Source: Opitutus sp. GAS368 (GTDB lineage: Bacteria; Verrucomicrobiota; Verrucomicrobiia; Opitutales; Opitutaceae). From it: a stretch of 7,366 nt of DNA. This document shows, piece by piece, positions 1-6,021 of the stretch (positions are counted from its first letter, which is position 1; the number at the start of each line of letters is the position of its first letter). The stretch lies in NCBI GenBank assembly GCA_945862035.1, contig CAMAXB010000157.1:1-7366 (forward strand), read 5' to 3'. The notes beneath the pieces are model-generated. The model saw only the letters and a list, made by a program, of their open reading frames with translations, was not told where the DNA came from and did not search any database. The position numbers were made by a program, and so were the translations under genes.

Positions 1-422
1 CCCATGTGCCACTTGCCGAAGAAGCCGGTGGCGTAGCCGGCCTTCTGCAGGTACTGGGGGAAGTACAAGGTGCCGGCCGGGATCGCCCGGTTGTTGTCGA
101 TTACCCGGTGGCGGAACGTGTAGAGGCCGGTGAGAATCGAGGCGCGACTGGGAGAGCACAGCGCCGTGGTGACCAACGCGTTCTTCACGTGGACACCGTT
201 CTGCGCGATCGAATCGAGATGCGGGGTCACGGCCAGGGGGTGGCCCAGGAAGCTCATCGCATCGTAGCGGTGATCATCGCTGAGCACGAAGATGACATTG
301 CGCGGTTTGGCGGCCGGTATCCGTTCCACCACAACTTCAGTGGGGAGCGGGACGACGGCAGCGCGGGCCAGTTCAATCGAACCCAGCGTAAGCAGGGCGA
401 GCACAAGGCGTGGGGCAGGCAT
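1..422 (-). CDS. Secreted Cys-type sulfatase (family S1), N-terminal part
   Basis: Only the first 140 codons are present; the gene runs off the left edge. Residues 1-21 are a hydrophobic signal peptide with a likely cleavage after ARA, so export is expected. The mature part begins the alkaline-phosphatase-like sulfatase fold: NVIFVLSDDH (42-51), whose Asp49/Asp50 are expected calcium ligands, then CSPSR at 89-93, the C-x-P-S-R signature in which Cys89 is converted to formylglycine by an anaerobic or FGE-type maturase, then LTGLY, and GKWHMG (136-141) with the conserved Lys and His of the active site. Such enzymes hydrolyse sulfate esters, usually of polysaccharides. The substrate cannot be read from this fragment. 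The ATG at 420-422 is the only start in this frame before non-start codons, and there is no clear Shine-Dalgarno. It lies 58 bp downstream of the SGNH hydrolase gene on the same strand, probably in one transcript. Family assignment is firm; specificity is unknown. Confidence 0.93.
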   Translation of the reverse strand, partial: MPAPRLVLALLTLGSIELARAAVVPLPTEVVVERIPAAKPRNVIFVLSDDHRYDAMSFLGHPLAVTPHLDSIAQNGVHVKNALVTTALCSPSRASILTGLYTFRHRVIDNNRAIPAGTLYFPQYLQKAGYATGFFGKWHM

Positions 423-480
423 GGGATCGGGGGTAAACGGACCGGGGTAAGGGAAATTGGGTCGCGTCCGAGGACGGAGC
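423..480 (-). promoter_or_regulatory. Spacer and leader between the SGNH hydrolase and sulfatase genes
   Basis: This 58-bp spacer has no terminator-like hairpin with a T-run, which fits co-transcription. Read on the minus strand it is pyrimidine-rich and contains AATTTCCCTTACCCC (444-458), which matches 14 of 15 positions of a sequence directly ahead of the SGNH start (1451-1465). A further TTTACCCCC lies 7-15 nt before the sulfatase ATG. No Shine-Dalgarno is seen. Confidence 0.4.
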
Positions 481-1449
481 CTATCGGCCGGAGGCCATCT
501 GCTCGATCTCGGTCTGGAGCCGCGTGGCGATGCGCTCGGTGGCTTGGACGGATTGGGCCCGATAAGTCTCACCTCGGGTGTAGCCGATGTGGGCCAGCCA
601 GCCTTCCGAGCGCAGCGCGCGGCGGTCGCGGACCAGCGGGAACAGCGGGTCGGCCTGAATGCGCGCGAGTTCGGCCTCCAGCGTGGCCTCGGGGAGCGAG
701 AGACCCAGCCCAGAAGCGATGGTGCGAGCCATCAGCAGATGTCCGAGGTCGCCCGGATGCACCCCGTCGGGCGCGAAGGTAAAGGCCGGATCGGCCCGGC
801 GCCGCTCGGCCAGCACGGCGCGCATGACGGTATGGAGGTCGATCACCTGCACGTCGGGACCACTCCGGGTGCGGACGGCCGCGCCCAGCTCCGCGAGAAC
901 GTCGTCATAGCCGGAGAAGGTCTGCTGGTAACCATAGACCGTGGCGTCCGCCGGCGCGATCCGCTGGGGGATGGGGAGGGGGTCGAAGAGGGGTGGGGTG
1001 ATCAGGACGAGCGTGGCACCCGCGGCGCGGACCTTGGCGATGAGCACGTCCAGTCCCTGCGAGAAGGCGGCGAGGCGCTCCGGTGAGGACGGATGGTAAA
1101 TGCCGTCATTCATCCCATAGCAGGCAAACACCACGGACGGCTTGATCGTACCCAGCGCCCGGTCGAGGCGATCAAGTCCGTTTGGGCGGGGATAGGCATG
1201 GCCCGGCTCGGTGAGGCCCGAGATCGTCTCGCTGCCCAGGCCGATCGAGATGAGATCGGCCCTTGTCCCCGGGGCCAGGCGGTGGACGTAGTACTCGAAA
1301 AATGTCACGTAACGGCCGTCCTGCGTGATGCTGTCCCCCAGCATCAGCACGCGCTGGCGGGCGAGAAGTGGAGGGGTCGTGGCGGCCGGGCTGCTCGTCA
1401 GGGTCAGGGCAAACGCAACGACGAGGGCAAGGATGAGGGGGCGTCTCAT
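481..1449 (-). CDS. Secreted SGNH/GDSL-family hydrolase (probable carbohydrate esterase)
   Basis: The protein has 322 residues. Residues 1 to about 23 form a signal peptide (MRRP, then a hydrophobic stretch, ending near SSPAA), so it is probably periplasmic or secreted. All SGNH blocks are visible: block I GDSITQDG with nucleophile Ser40, block II near LGSET (Gly72), block III YGMNDG with Asn114, and block V DGVHPG with Asp228 and His231. The catalytic set is therefore complete. After the fold (about residue 250) comes a 70-residue Arg/Glu-rich helical tail, which I cannot assign. SGNH enzymes remove acyl groups from sugars, lipids or other esters. The sulfatase just downstream makes a polysaccharide acetylesterase the likeliest reading, but this is inference. 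The start ATG is preceded by a pyrimidine-rich leader and no Shine-Dalgarno. The 73 bp upstream separates it from the ArsR-methyltransferase gene on the same strand, with no convincing terminator between them. Confidence 0.93.
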   Translation of the reverse strand: MRRPLILALVVAFALTLTSSPAATTPPLLARQRVLMLGDSITQDGRYVTFFEYYVHRLAPGTRADLISIGLGSETISGLTEPGHAYPRPNGLDRLDRALGTIKPSVVFACYGMNDGIYHPSSPERLAAFSQGLDVLIAKVRAAGATLVLITPPLFDPLPIPQRIAPADATVYGYQQTFSGYDDVLAELGAAVRTRSGPDVQVIDLHTVMRAVLAERRRADPAFTFAPDGVHPGDLGHLLMARTIASGLGLSLPEATLEAELARIQADPLFPLVRDRRALRSEGWLAHIGYTRGETYRAQSVQATERIATRLQTEIEQMASGR

Positions 1450-1522
1450 GGGGGTAAGGAAAATTAGTGGGATGGCCGGACCCTCCGCAATCCGGGACTG
1501 CGCTGACGGCCGAAACCGGCGC
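1450..1522 (-). promoter_or_regulatory. Spacer upstream of the SGNH hydrolase gene
   Basis: This 73-bp gap lies between the ArsR-methyltransferase stop and the SGNH start, both on the minus strand. It contains only weak dyads: GCCG/CGGC near 1507-1520 around a short loop, and CCGGA/TCCGG around 1477-1495. Neither has a T-run, so no intrinsic terminator is supported. The minus-strand sequence AATTTTCCTTACCCC at 1451-1465 ends one base before the ATG. No clear -35/-10 pair was found, so read-through from the regulator gene and a separate promoter are both possible. Confidence 0.35.
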
Positions 1523-2455
1523 CTAGGCGCGCGTGCCGCTCGCGAGCAGGGTCTCGAAGAAGGGTTCCTGCTCCTCGCGGGCGACGGTGGTCACTTCCAC
1601 CTGCTGCAGGCCGGCCTTCTTCAGGAATCCGTGGAGGGCGCTTTCCTTGAAGCCCAGCCAGACGTCGGCGTAGAGCTCACGCGCCTTCTCGAAGCCATGC
1701 TCCTTCAGATCGAGCACCAGCAGCTGTCCGCCTGGGCGAAGGATGCGCGCCGCCTCATTGACCGCCGTCTGCGGATGCTGGGCGTGATGAAGGGCCTGCG
1801 AAAGGATGGCGAGGTCAACGGACTTGTCGGGGAGCGGGACCGACTCGATATCGCCCAGCTTGTAGGCGAGGTTGGCGAGACCGTTGCGGGCCGCGAGTTC
1901 GGTGCCGACTTCGACCATCCGAGGGGAGTTGTCGATGCACCAGACCTTCTCGGCCCGGCGGGCGAGCAGCTGGGACACCAGACCCTCGCCGGCGCCGAGA
2001 TCGGCGACGGTGATGCGGGGAATCAGCCGAAGGGCGAGGTGTCCGATGGCCTCCCACGAGCGGCCCGGGCAGTGATGTTTGCCGAGCTTGCCGGCAATCA
2101 GGTTGAAGTACTGTTCCTGATGGGCACGACGCTTGGCGAGGGCCCGGTCGAGACTCTCGCGGTCCTCGGCCAATTCAGACAAGTCGGCCACGGTTTCGGT
2201 GGCGGCCCGGAGCAGGGCGAGGGTACGGGCCGGCAGATGCGGTCGCAGGGAGTAAAAGGATTTCTTGCCCTCGCGACGGTCGTTCACGAGCTCGGCCTGC
2301 CGCAGCTGCGCCAGTTGGGATGAGATGCGCGACTGAGCCATGCCAAGAATTTCCTCCAACTCGCCGACCGACAATTCTTCCCGCATCAGGAGAGAAAGGA
2401 GACGCAGCCGGGTGGGATCGGACAGGAGCTTAAAGATGTCCCAAGAGGGGTTCAC
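1523..2455 (-). CDS. ArsR-family winged-helix regulator fused to SAM-dependent methyltransferase
   Basis: The protein has 310 residues in two domains. Residues 5 to about 75 are an ArsR/SmtB winged helix: LSDPTRLRLLSLL, recognition region MAQSRISSQLAQLRQ (39-53), and wing RREGKKSFYSL (60-70). The ELCVCDL-type metal box is replaced by ELSVGEL (27-33), so classical metal sensing is unlikely. From about 115 to 310 is a class I methyltransferase domain: PGRSWEA linker (130-136), motif I VADLGAGEG (150-158), acidic CIDNS (173-177), GDIESVPLPD (201-210), ALHHAQHP (221-228) and LRPGGQLLVLDL (239-250). The start is GTG at 2453-2455: an in-frame TAG lies at 2462-2464 and the HTH begins at once. A weak AGAGG sits only 3 nt upstream. 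Relatives with this architecture, including SahR-type regulators of the SAM/SAH cycle as I recall them, use the methyltransferase-like part as an effector-binding domain. Whether this one senses SAM/SAH or methylates a substrate cannot be told. No methionine-cycle gene is in view. Confidence 0.92.
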   Translation of the reverse strand: MNPSWDIFKLLSDPTRLRLLSLLMREELSVGELEEILGMAQSRISSQLAQLRQAELVNDRREGKKSFYSLRPHLPARTLALLRAATETVADLSELAEDRESLDRALAKRRAHQEQYFNLIAGKLGKHHCPGRSWEAIGHLALRLIPRITVADLGAGEGLVSQLLARRAEKVWCIDNSPRMVEVGTELAARNGLANLAYKLGDIESVPLPDKSVDLAILSQALHHAQHPQTAVNEAARILRPGGQLLVLDLKEHGFEKARELYADVWLGFKESALHGFLKKAGLQQVEVTTVAREEQEPFFETLLASGTRA

Positions 2456-2665
2456 GTGCCTCTACGGTGAGCGAGGGGAGCAGAGCGGGCAAGAGCGGAG
2501 GCGAGGTCGTGCGCCATCACTCATGATCGTGCTGATTCGATCCGGAAGTCGCGCCGAGACGCGGAGCTCAGAGAAAACCAAAATCGAAATCAGCTATTTT
2601 CTGAACTCGGCGCCTCGGCGCGACTGTTGGCGTCTTTGGCCCGCCAGGAGGCGCCGGCTGCGCAC
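2456..2665 (-). promoter_or_regulatory. Upstream region of the ArsR-methyltransferase gene
   Basis: This 210-bp non-coding stretch lies between the GreA terminator and the GTG start, and should carry the promoter and operator of the regulator gene. What can be seen is a 79-bp imperfect palindrome at 2547-2625 (listed separately), a purine/pyrimidine-skewed segment at 2460-2512, and the dyad ATCA/TGAT with a 13-bp spacer at 2516-2536, a weak operator candidate. No convincing -35/-10 pair stands out. I found no match by eye to the conserved core of an SAH or SAM riboswitch. Confidence 0.4.
2547..2625. repeat. 79-bp imperfect palindrome, possible dispersed REP/MITE-like repeat
   Basis: The outer arms are a perfect 12-bp inverted repeat, AGTCGCGCCGAG (2547-2558) against CTCGGCGCGACT (2614-2625). 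Inside, GAGCTCAGAGAAAA (2564-2577) pairs imperfectly with TTTTCTGAACTC (2597-2608), leaving an AT-rich centre of about 19 bp. The centre is clearly AT-richer than the surrounding GC-rich DNA. The wording GCGCCGAGACGCGGAG resembles short intergenic palindromes I recall as dispersed in verrucomicrobial and other environmental genomes. It lies between a terminator and a promoter, a typical site for such elements. No target-site duplication is evident. Confidence 0.6.
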
Positions 2666-2694
2666 AAAAAAGCCACCGGCGCGGGCCGGTGGCT
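2666..2694 (-). terminator. Rho-independent terminator of the greA fusion gene
   Basis: Ten base pairs form between AGCCACCGGC (2671-2680) and GCCGGTGGCT (2685-2694) around a 4-nt loop. On the minus strand the stem is followed directly by a T-run (2671-2666), and an A-rich patch on the other side (2696-2700, GAAAA) gives little for the plus strand. It sits 24 bp beyond the greA stop codon, so it terminates that gene and insulates the regulator gene downstream. Confidence 0.9.
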
Positions 2695-2718
2695 CGAAAA
2701 GGGACACTGACGGATGGC

Positions 2719-4560
2719 TCAGGCGGTGTAGCGGCTGATCGAGACGATCTGGTAGTTCTCCTCGGTCGAGCCGATCTTCACCTTGACCTGGTCGCCGGGC
2801 TTTTTGCCAAGGATGGCGAGGCCGAGGGGCGTCTTGTAGGCGATGACCTGGTTGTCTGGATCGCTGTCCCAGGCACCGAGAACCGTGTAGGCCGTGGTCT
2901 TGCCGGTCTTGAGATCGCGAACTTCCGCGATGCTGCCGACGCTGACCTGCTCGATGGTGGCCTCCTTGAAGTCGGTCACGCGGGCGCGGCCGAGGTCCTT
3001 TTCGAGCAGGGTCTTCTGGGCCATGAGGACCTGCTGGTCCTGTTTGGCCATCTTGTATTCGGAGTTCTCCTTGAGATCGCCGTGCTCGCGGGCGGCGGCG
3101 ATGGCCTTCGAGTTCTCGGGAATCTTCTTCGAGACAATCGTGTCGTACTCCTCGCGCTTGCGGTCGTAGCTCGCGCGGGAGACGAGCAGTTGCTCTTCCT
3201 TGCCCTCGGCATCGCTGGCGACGAGGGACTGGATGTTCGGGAAGATCTTGATGAAGCGCGCGAGCAGCGACTTCTTCGTCAATTCCTCGAAGCCTTGGTT
3301 GAGCATGAGGGTATTGGCGAGGTCACGGGCGGTCTCCGGATCGGCGGTCGAGAGCAGATCGGCGATGAGGTCGGTGTCCTCGCTCAGGATGTCGGCCAGC
3401 GGGATGCGCCGGGCGCTCGCGGCCTGCAGGGCCTCGTAGTCGATCGCAAAGAAGATGGCGCCGAGCAGACGGGGCGTGATCAGTTCGTTGAGGAGCTTGG
3501 CGAACTTCTTCGAGTGGCGATTCTTGACCACCCAGAGGAGAACCGGCGCACGCAGGTTCTGCTCGACCTGCCAGCGACGGAGCGTCGAGGCGAGGTCGTC
3601 GGCGTAGCCGTTGTCGACAAGGAAATTGATGCACTCCGTGGTGAACTTGCCCTGCGAGGTCTTGAGAAGGGTAAAGACGAGGTCGCGGAACTCGATGGGG
3701 TGGGCTTCCTTGGTCAGGTCAAGAAAGCGGCCCTGGAACTGGACGGGAATCTTCTCGGAAATCGCGACCAGATCCCGGGGGTTCGCGATCAGCGAGACTT
3801 GGGACGGATCCATGGCGGCCACCTCGACCCCGGCCAGGCGGGCGAGGTCATCGCGGACGGCCGCGCCGTAGAGCCGCTCGGCGGCATCGAGCTGATTGCT
3901 TTCTTTTACGGCCTCGGAGACCCCGGCGAGGATCGCCTTCAAGTCCGCCTTGATGTTCTTCTTGTCCGTGGCTGCGATCAGTTTTTCGGCCAGAGCGATG
4001 CGACGGCGGGCGGAGCGGGTGCCATTGAACGCCTCGGTGATCTCGTCCTCCGCGGAAACCGGGGTCTCGCGGACAAAATAGCACTCGGTCTTCTTCGCGG
4101 GCACCGCGATGCGCGGGTCCTTTGCGATGGCCTTCTTGGCCGTGGACCACCACTTCTTGAACTTTTCCTCGCCGAGCAGCTGGGCGAGGGTGATTTCGAG
4201 GTCGATGGCCGTCGTGGCGCTGTTCGGGTAGGAGGCCAGGGTCTCGACAACCAACTGAGCCGGGTTTTTCTCGACCAGATCGGCGACCTTGGCGGCATCC
4301 GTCTGTTTGCGCACAAGGATGTGATTGGCCGGCAACACCTCCATGGTGGAGATGCAGAAGGCGGGATCCATCGGATGCCCCTTCTTTTCGGCAAAATCGA
4401 TCGTCAGCTTCTGGGAGGCCTCATCGTAGGCCTTGATCAGGCCGAACCCCCAGCTGCGGTGGATGCAGTAGGAGCCGGGCTCCATGGCCTCGAGCTTGGC
4501 TTTAGCCGCCTTGAGGGACGGATTCTTGGCAACGAGCGCAGATACAGCTTCCGAATTCAT
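2719..4560 (-). CDS. greA: Transcript cleavage factor GreA with long N-terminal fusion
   Basis: The protein has 613 residues from the preferred ATG at 4558-4560. Residues about 458-613 are a full GreA/GreB module, matching the usual length of about 158: a coiled coil (about 460-525) with tip AREHGDLKENSEY (490-502), retaining the acidic pair Asp495 and Glu498 that holds the catalytic Mg2+ in the RNA polymerase secondary channel, then the FKBP-like C-domain with PLGLAILGKKPGDQVKV (578-594). It should rescue backtracked polymerase by stimulating RNA cleavage. The first 450 residues are extra. Residues about 28-78 (SWGFGLIKAYD, LTIDF, MEVLP) look like a small Tudor/CarD-like beta barrel; 85-450 appear helical, with no motif I recognise. 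Chlamydial GreA is similarly a long fusion, which supports PVC ancestry. An in-frame ATG at 4621-4623 would add 21 residues, but these look unconserved and lie in the promoter region. No Shine-Dalgarno is visible. The gene is divergent from rsmB and ends at a strong terminator. Confidence 0.93.
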   Translation of the reverse strand: MNSEAVSALVAKNPSLKAAKAKLEAMEPGSYCIHRSWGFGLIKAYDEASQKLTIDFAEKKGHPMDPAFCISTMEVLPANHILVRKQTDAAKVADLVEKNPAQLVVETLASYPNSATTAIDLEITLAQLLGEEKFKKWWSTAKKAIAKDPRIAVPAKKTECYFVRETPVSAEDEITEAFNGTRSARRRIALAEKLIAATDKKNIKADLKAILAGVSEAVKESNQLDAAERLYGAAVRDDLARLAGVEVAAMDPSQVSLIANPRDLVAISEKIPVQFQGRFLDLTKEAHPIEFRDLVFTLLKTSQGKFTTECINFLVDNGYADDLASTLRRWQVEQNLRAPVLLWVVKNRHSKKFAKLLNELITPRLLGAIFFAIDYEALQAASARRIPLADILSEDTDLIADLLSTADPETARDLANTLMLNQGFEELTKKSLLARFIKIFPNIQSLVASDAEGKEEQLLVSRASYDRKREEYDTIVSKKIPENSKAIAAAREHGDLKENSEYKMAKQDQQVLMAQKTLLEKDLGRARVTDFKEATIEQVSVGSIAEVRDLKTGKTTAYTVLGAWDSDPDNQVIAYKTPLGLAILGKKPGDQVKVKIGSTEENYQIVSISRYTA

Positions 4561-4761
4561 AAAAATGGGATGTGACGTCTGAACCGGGAAGTTGAGTGCA
4601 TGGGGGCGGGTGATGTCAACCATCCCGGTCTACGCACTCAATTTGACCCTTCAGCCCGCTGCTGCCCCCGCGGGGATAGCGCTTGGCAAGGGGCATCGCC
4701 GGCCCGAACCTTGGGGATGACACTTCCCGAATCGGGTGCCGGCGCCTCCAAGGCCTGGCCG
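4561..4761. promoter_or_regulatory. Divergent intergenic region between greA and rsmB
   Basis: This 201-bp region should hold the promoters of both genes. On the minus strand a perfect TTGACA (4614-4619) could be a -35 for greA, but the hexamer 17 bp away (CTCAAC, 4591-4596) is a poor -10. On the plus strand TTGACC (4643-4648) has no -10 at the right distance. Inverted repeats are dense: ACCGGGA/TCCCGGT (4583-4589, 4623-4629), TTGAGTGC/GCACTCAA (4592-4599, 4634-4641), a dyad centred on CCCCGCGGGG (4666-4675) that extends imperfectly to 4661-4680, and CCTTGGGG/CTCCAAGG (4709-4716, 4746-4753). If rsmB used the ATG at 4717, the region would be 156 bp. Confidence 0.5.
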
Positions 4762-6021
4762 ATGACCGTCCGCCTGTTGGTCCGGTGGCTTGACTTGAAT
4801 GAGCGCGTCGACGCGCTGCTGGAAAGCCTTCCGCGCGACCTGCCCCGCACGGAGCGGGCCCGCATGCAGAACCTGCTTTTCGGCGCGGTCCGTCACCTGG
4901 GTCGGATCGAGGCCCATCTGGCGCCGCTGCTTTCCAAGCCGCCGCGCACGAAACTGCGGGCGATTTTGTTGCTGGCGGGTTGCGAATTGATCGAGGGCGG
5001 CCCTGAAGGGCATGTGGCCCGGGTGGTCCACCATGCGGTGGAGCAGACCAAGACGCTGGCCAGTCCGTCCGAGGCGCGGCTCGTCAATGCGGTGGTGCGC
5101 AAGCTCGCGGCCGCGCTTGCTCTGGATCAGGAACCCGGTCCGCAAGCCTCCGCCCATGCTCTGGCGGCCTTTTTCTCCCATCCGGCCTGGCTGGTGGATC
5201 GCTGGTGGGTCCAGTTCGGCGCGGGCCCGACCCGCGACCTGCTGGCCTGGAACCAGCGTCCCGCGCCGCTTCACGCGCGCTGGCGTTCCGGGGAGGGCCC
5301 CGATGCCACCCAGGCCTTGGCGCTCAAGGAGACGCCGTGGCCGGGTTTCTATGAAGTCCGTTCCGGTCACTGGTCCGCGGTCGAGCCCCTGCTCGCAGCC
5401 GGGAAGATCGCGATTCAGGATCCGGCGACACGCTTTGCCGTGGAGTTGCTCGCACCCAAGCCGGGCGAGGCTATCCTCGATGCCTGCGCGGCTCCGGGGG
5501 GCAAGAGCCTGGCCATCGCCGATCGGCTCGGATCGGGTAAGCTCGTGGCACTCGATCTGCCCGGTCCGCGCATCGATCGCCTGACCTCCAACCTCGCATT
5601 GGCGCCGTCGACGGTGACCGTCGCCGTGGTGCAGGGTGACCTCACGCAGGGAGCGGCGCGTCTGTTCAACGAGCATGGACTCAAGATCGAGTACCCGGCC
5701 GTGTTGCTCGATGTCCCCTGCTCCAACACGGGGGTCATGCGCCACCGCGTCGACGTGAAGTGGCGCCTGCAGGAAGGTGATTTTGCCAAGCACGGTCGCC
5801 AGCAACTCGCCCTGCTCGAGTCTGCCTCCCGCTTTGTCGCCTCCAAGGGCCGCCTAGTTTACAGCACCTGCAGCCTCGATGCCGAGGAGAACGAAGCCGT
5901 TGTCACGGCCTTCCTGCGCAAGGCGGGCGCGCGCTTCAAGCTCGAGGACCAGCTTGTCAGCCGGCCCTGGGAGTCGGGGCATGATGGGGCGGCGGCCTAC
6001 CTGATTCGCCGGACCGACTGA
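4762..6021 (+). CDS. rsmB: 16S rRNA (cytosine-C5)-methyltransferase, RsmB family
   Basis: The protein has 419 residues from ATG 4762, close to the roughly 430 of E. coli RsmB, which methylates C967 of 16S rRNA in the cytoplasm using SAM. Residues 1 to about 120 form the NusB-like RNA-binding domain (LNERVDALL, RMQNLLFGAVRHLG, LLLAGCELIE, EARLVNAVVRKL). The Rossmann methyltransferase domain follows: motif I DACAAPGGKS (240-249), SAM-ribose-binding acidic VALDLPGPR (262-270), GDLTQG (292-297), motif IV LLDVPCSNTGV with Cys320, and motif VI LVYSTCSLDAEENE with Cys370, the catalytic nucleophile. Both cysteines of the RNA m5C mechanism are present, so it should be active. Exact target C967 is by family analogy. 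In-frame ATGs at 4717 and 4600 would add 15 or 54 unconserved residues; 4717 has no spaced Shine-Dalgarno. It stands alone here, not beside fmt and def as in many bacteria. It is divergent from greA and convergent with the protease gene. Confidence 0.93.
   Translation: MTVRLLVRWLDLNERVDALLESLPRDLPRTERARMQNLLFGAVRHLGRIEAHLAPLLSKPPRTKLRAILLLAGCELIEGGPEGHVARVVHHAVEQTKTLASPSEARLVNAVVRKLAAALALDQEPGPQASAHALAAFFSHPAWLVDRWWVQFGAGPTRDLLAWNQRPAPLHARWRSGEGPDATQALALKETPWPGFYEVRSGHWSAVEPLLAAGKIAIQDPATRFAVELLAPKPGEAILDACAAPGGKSLAIADRLGSGKLVALDLPGPRIDRLTSNLALAPSTVTVAVVQGDLTQGAARLFNEHGLKIEYPAVLLDVPCSNTGVMRHRVDVKWRLQEGDFAKHGRQQLALLESASRFVASKGRLVYSTCSLDAEENEAVVTAFLRKAGARFKLEDQLVSRPWESGHDGAAAYLIRRTD

Noticed and set aside
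6..782. Plus-strand open frame across the sulfatase start and the SGNH tail
   Set aside because: It covers the 3' end of one real gene and the 5' part of another on the opposite strand and has no recognisable content.
1325..2323. Plus-strand open frame opposite the ArsR-methyltransferase gene
   Set aside because: No domain is visible, and the minus strand carries unambiguous winged-helix and methyltransferase motifs over the same bases.
2516..2536. ATCA-N13-TGAT dyad as an operator for the ArsR-type regulator
   Set aside because: Only four bases match in each arm and I cannot recall a consensus reliably enough to compare. It is kept as a weak candidate in the upstream-region entry.
2456..2718. 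SAH or SAM riboswitch ahead of the ArsR-methyltransferase gene
   Set aside because: No conserved core of those classes could be matched by eye; the only strong structures are the 79-bp palindrome and the greA terminator.
2689..4575. Plus-strand open frame of 628 codons opposite the greA fusion
   Set aside because: It mirrors the greA gene almost end to end, has no recognisable domain, and its Leu/Gly/Asp/Val-rich product is typical of an antisense frame in GC-rich DNA. The minus-strand frame has clear GreA motifs.
4561..4623. 21-residue N-terminal extension of the greA fusion from ATG 4621-4623
   Set aside because: The extension has no domain character, overlaps the inverted repeats and the TTGACA hexamer, and MNSEAVSALV at 4560 reads as a natural start. 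It is not excluded outright.
4651..5805. Minus-strand open frame opposite rsmB
   Set aside because: Arg/Gln/Gly-rich product without motifs, lying over a complete RsmB coding sequence; an antisense shadow.
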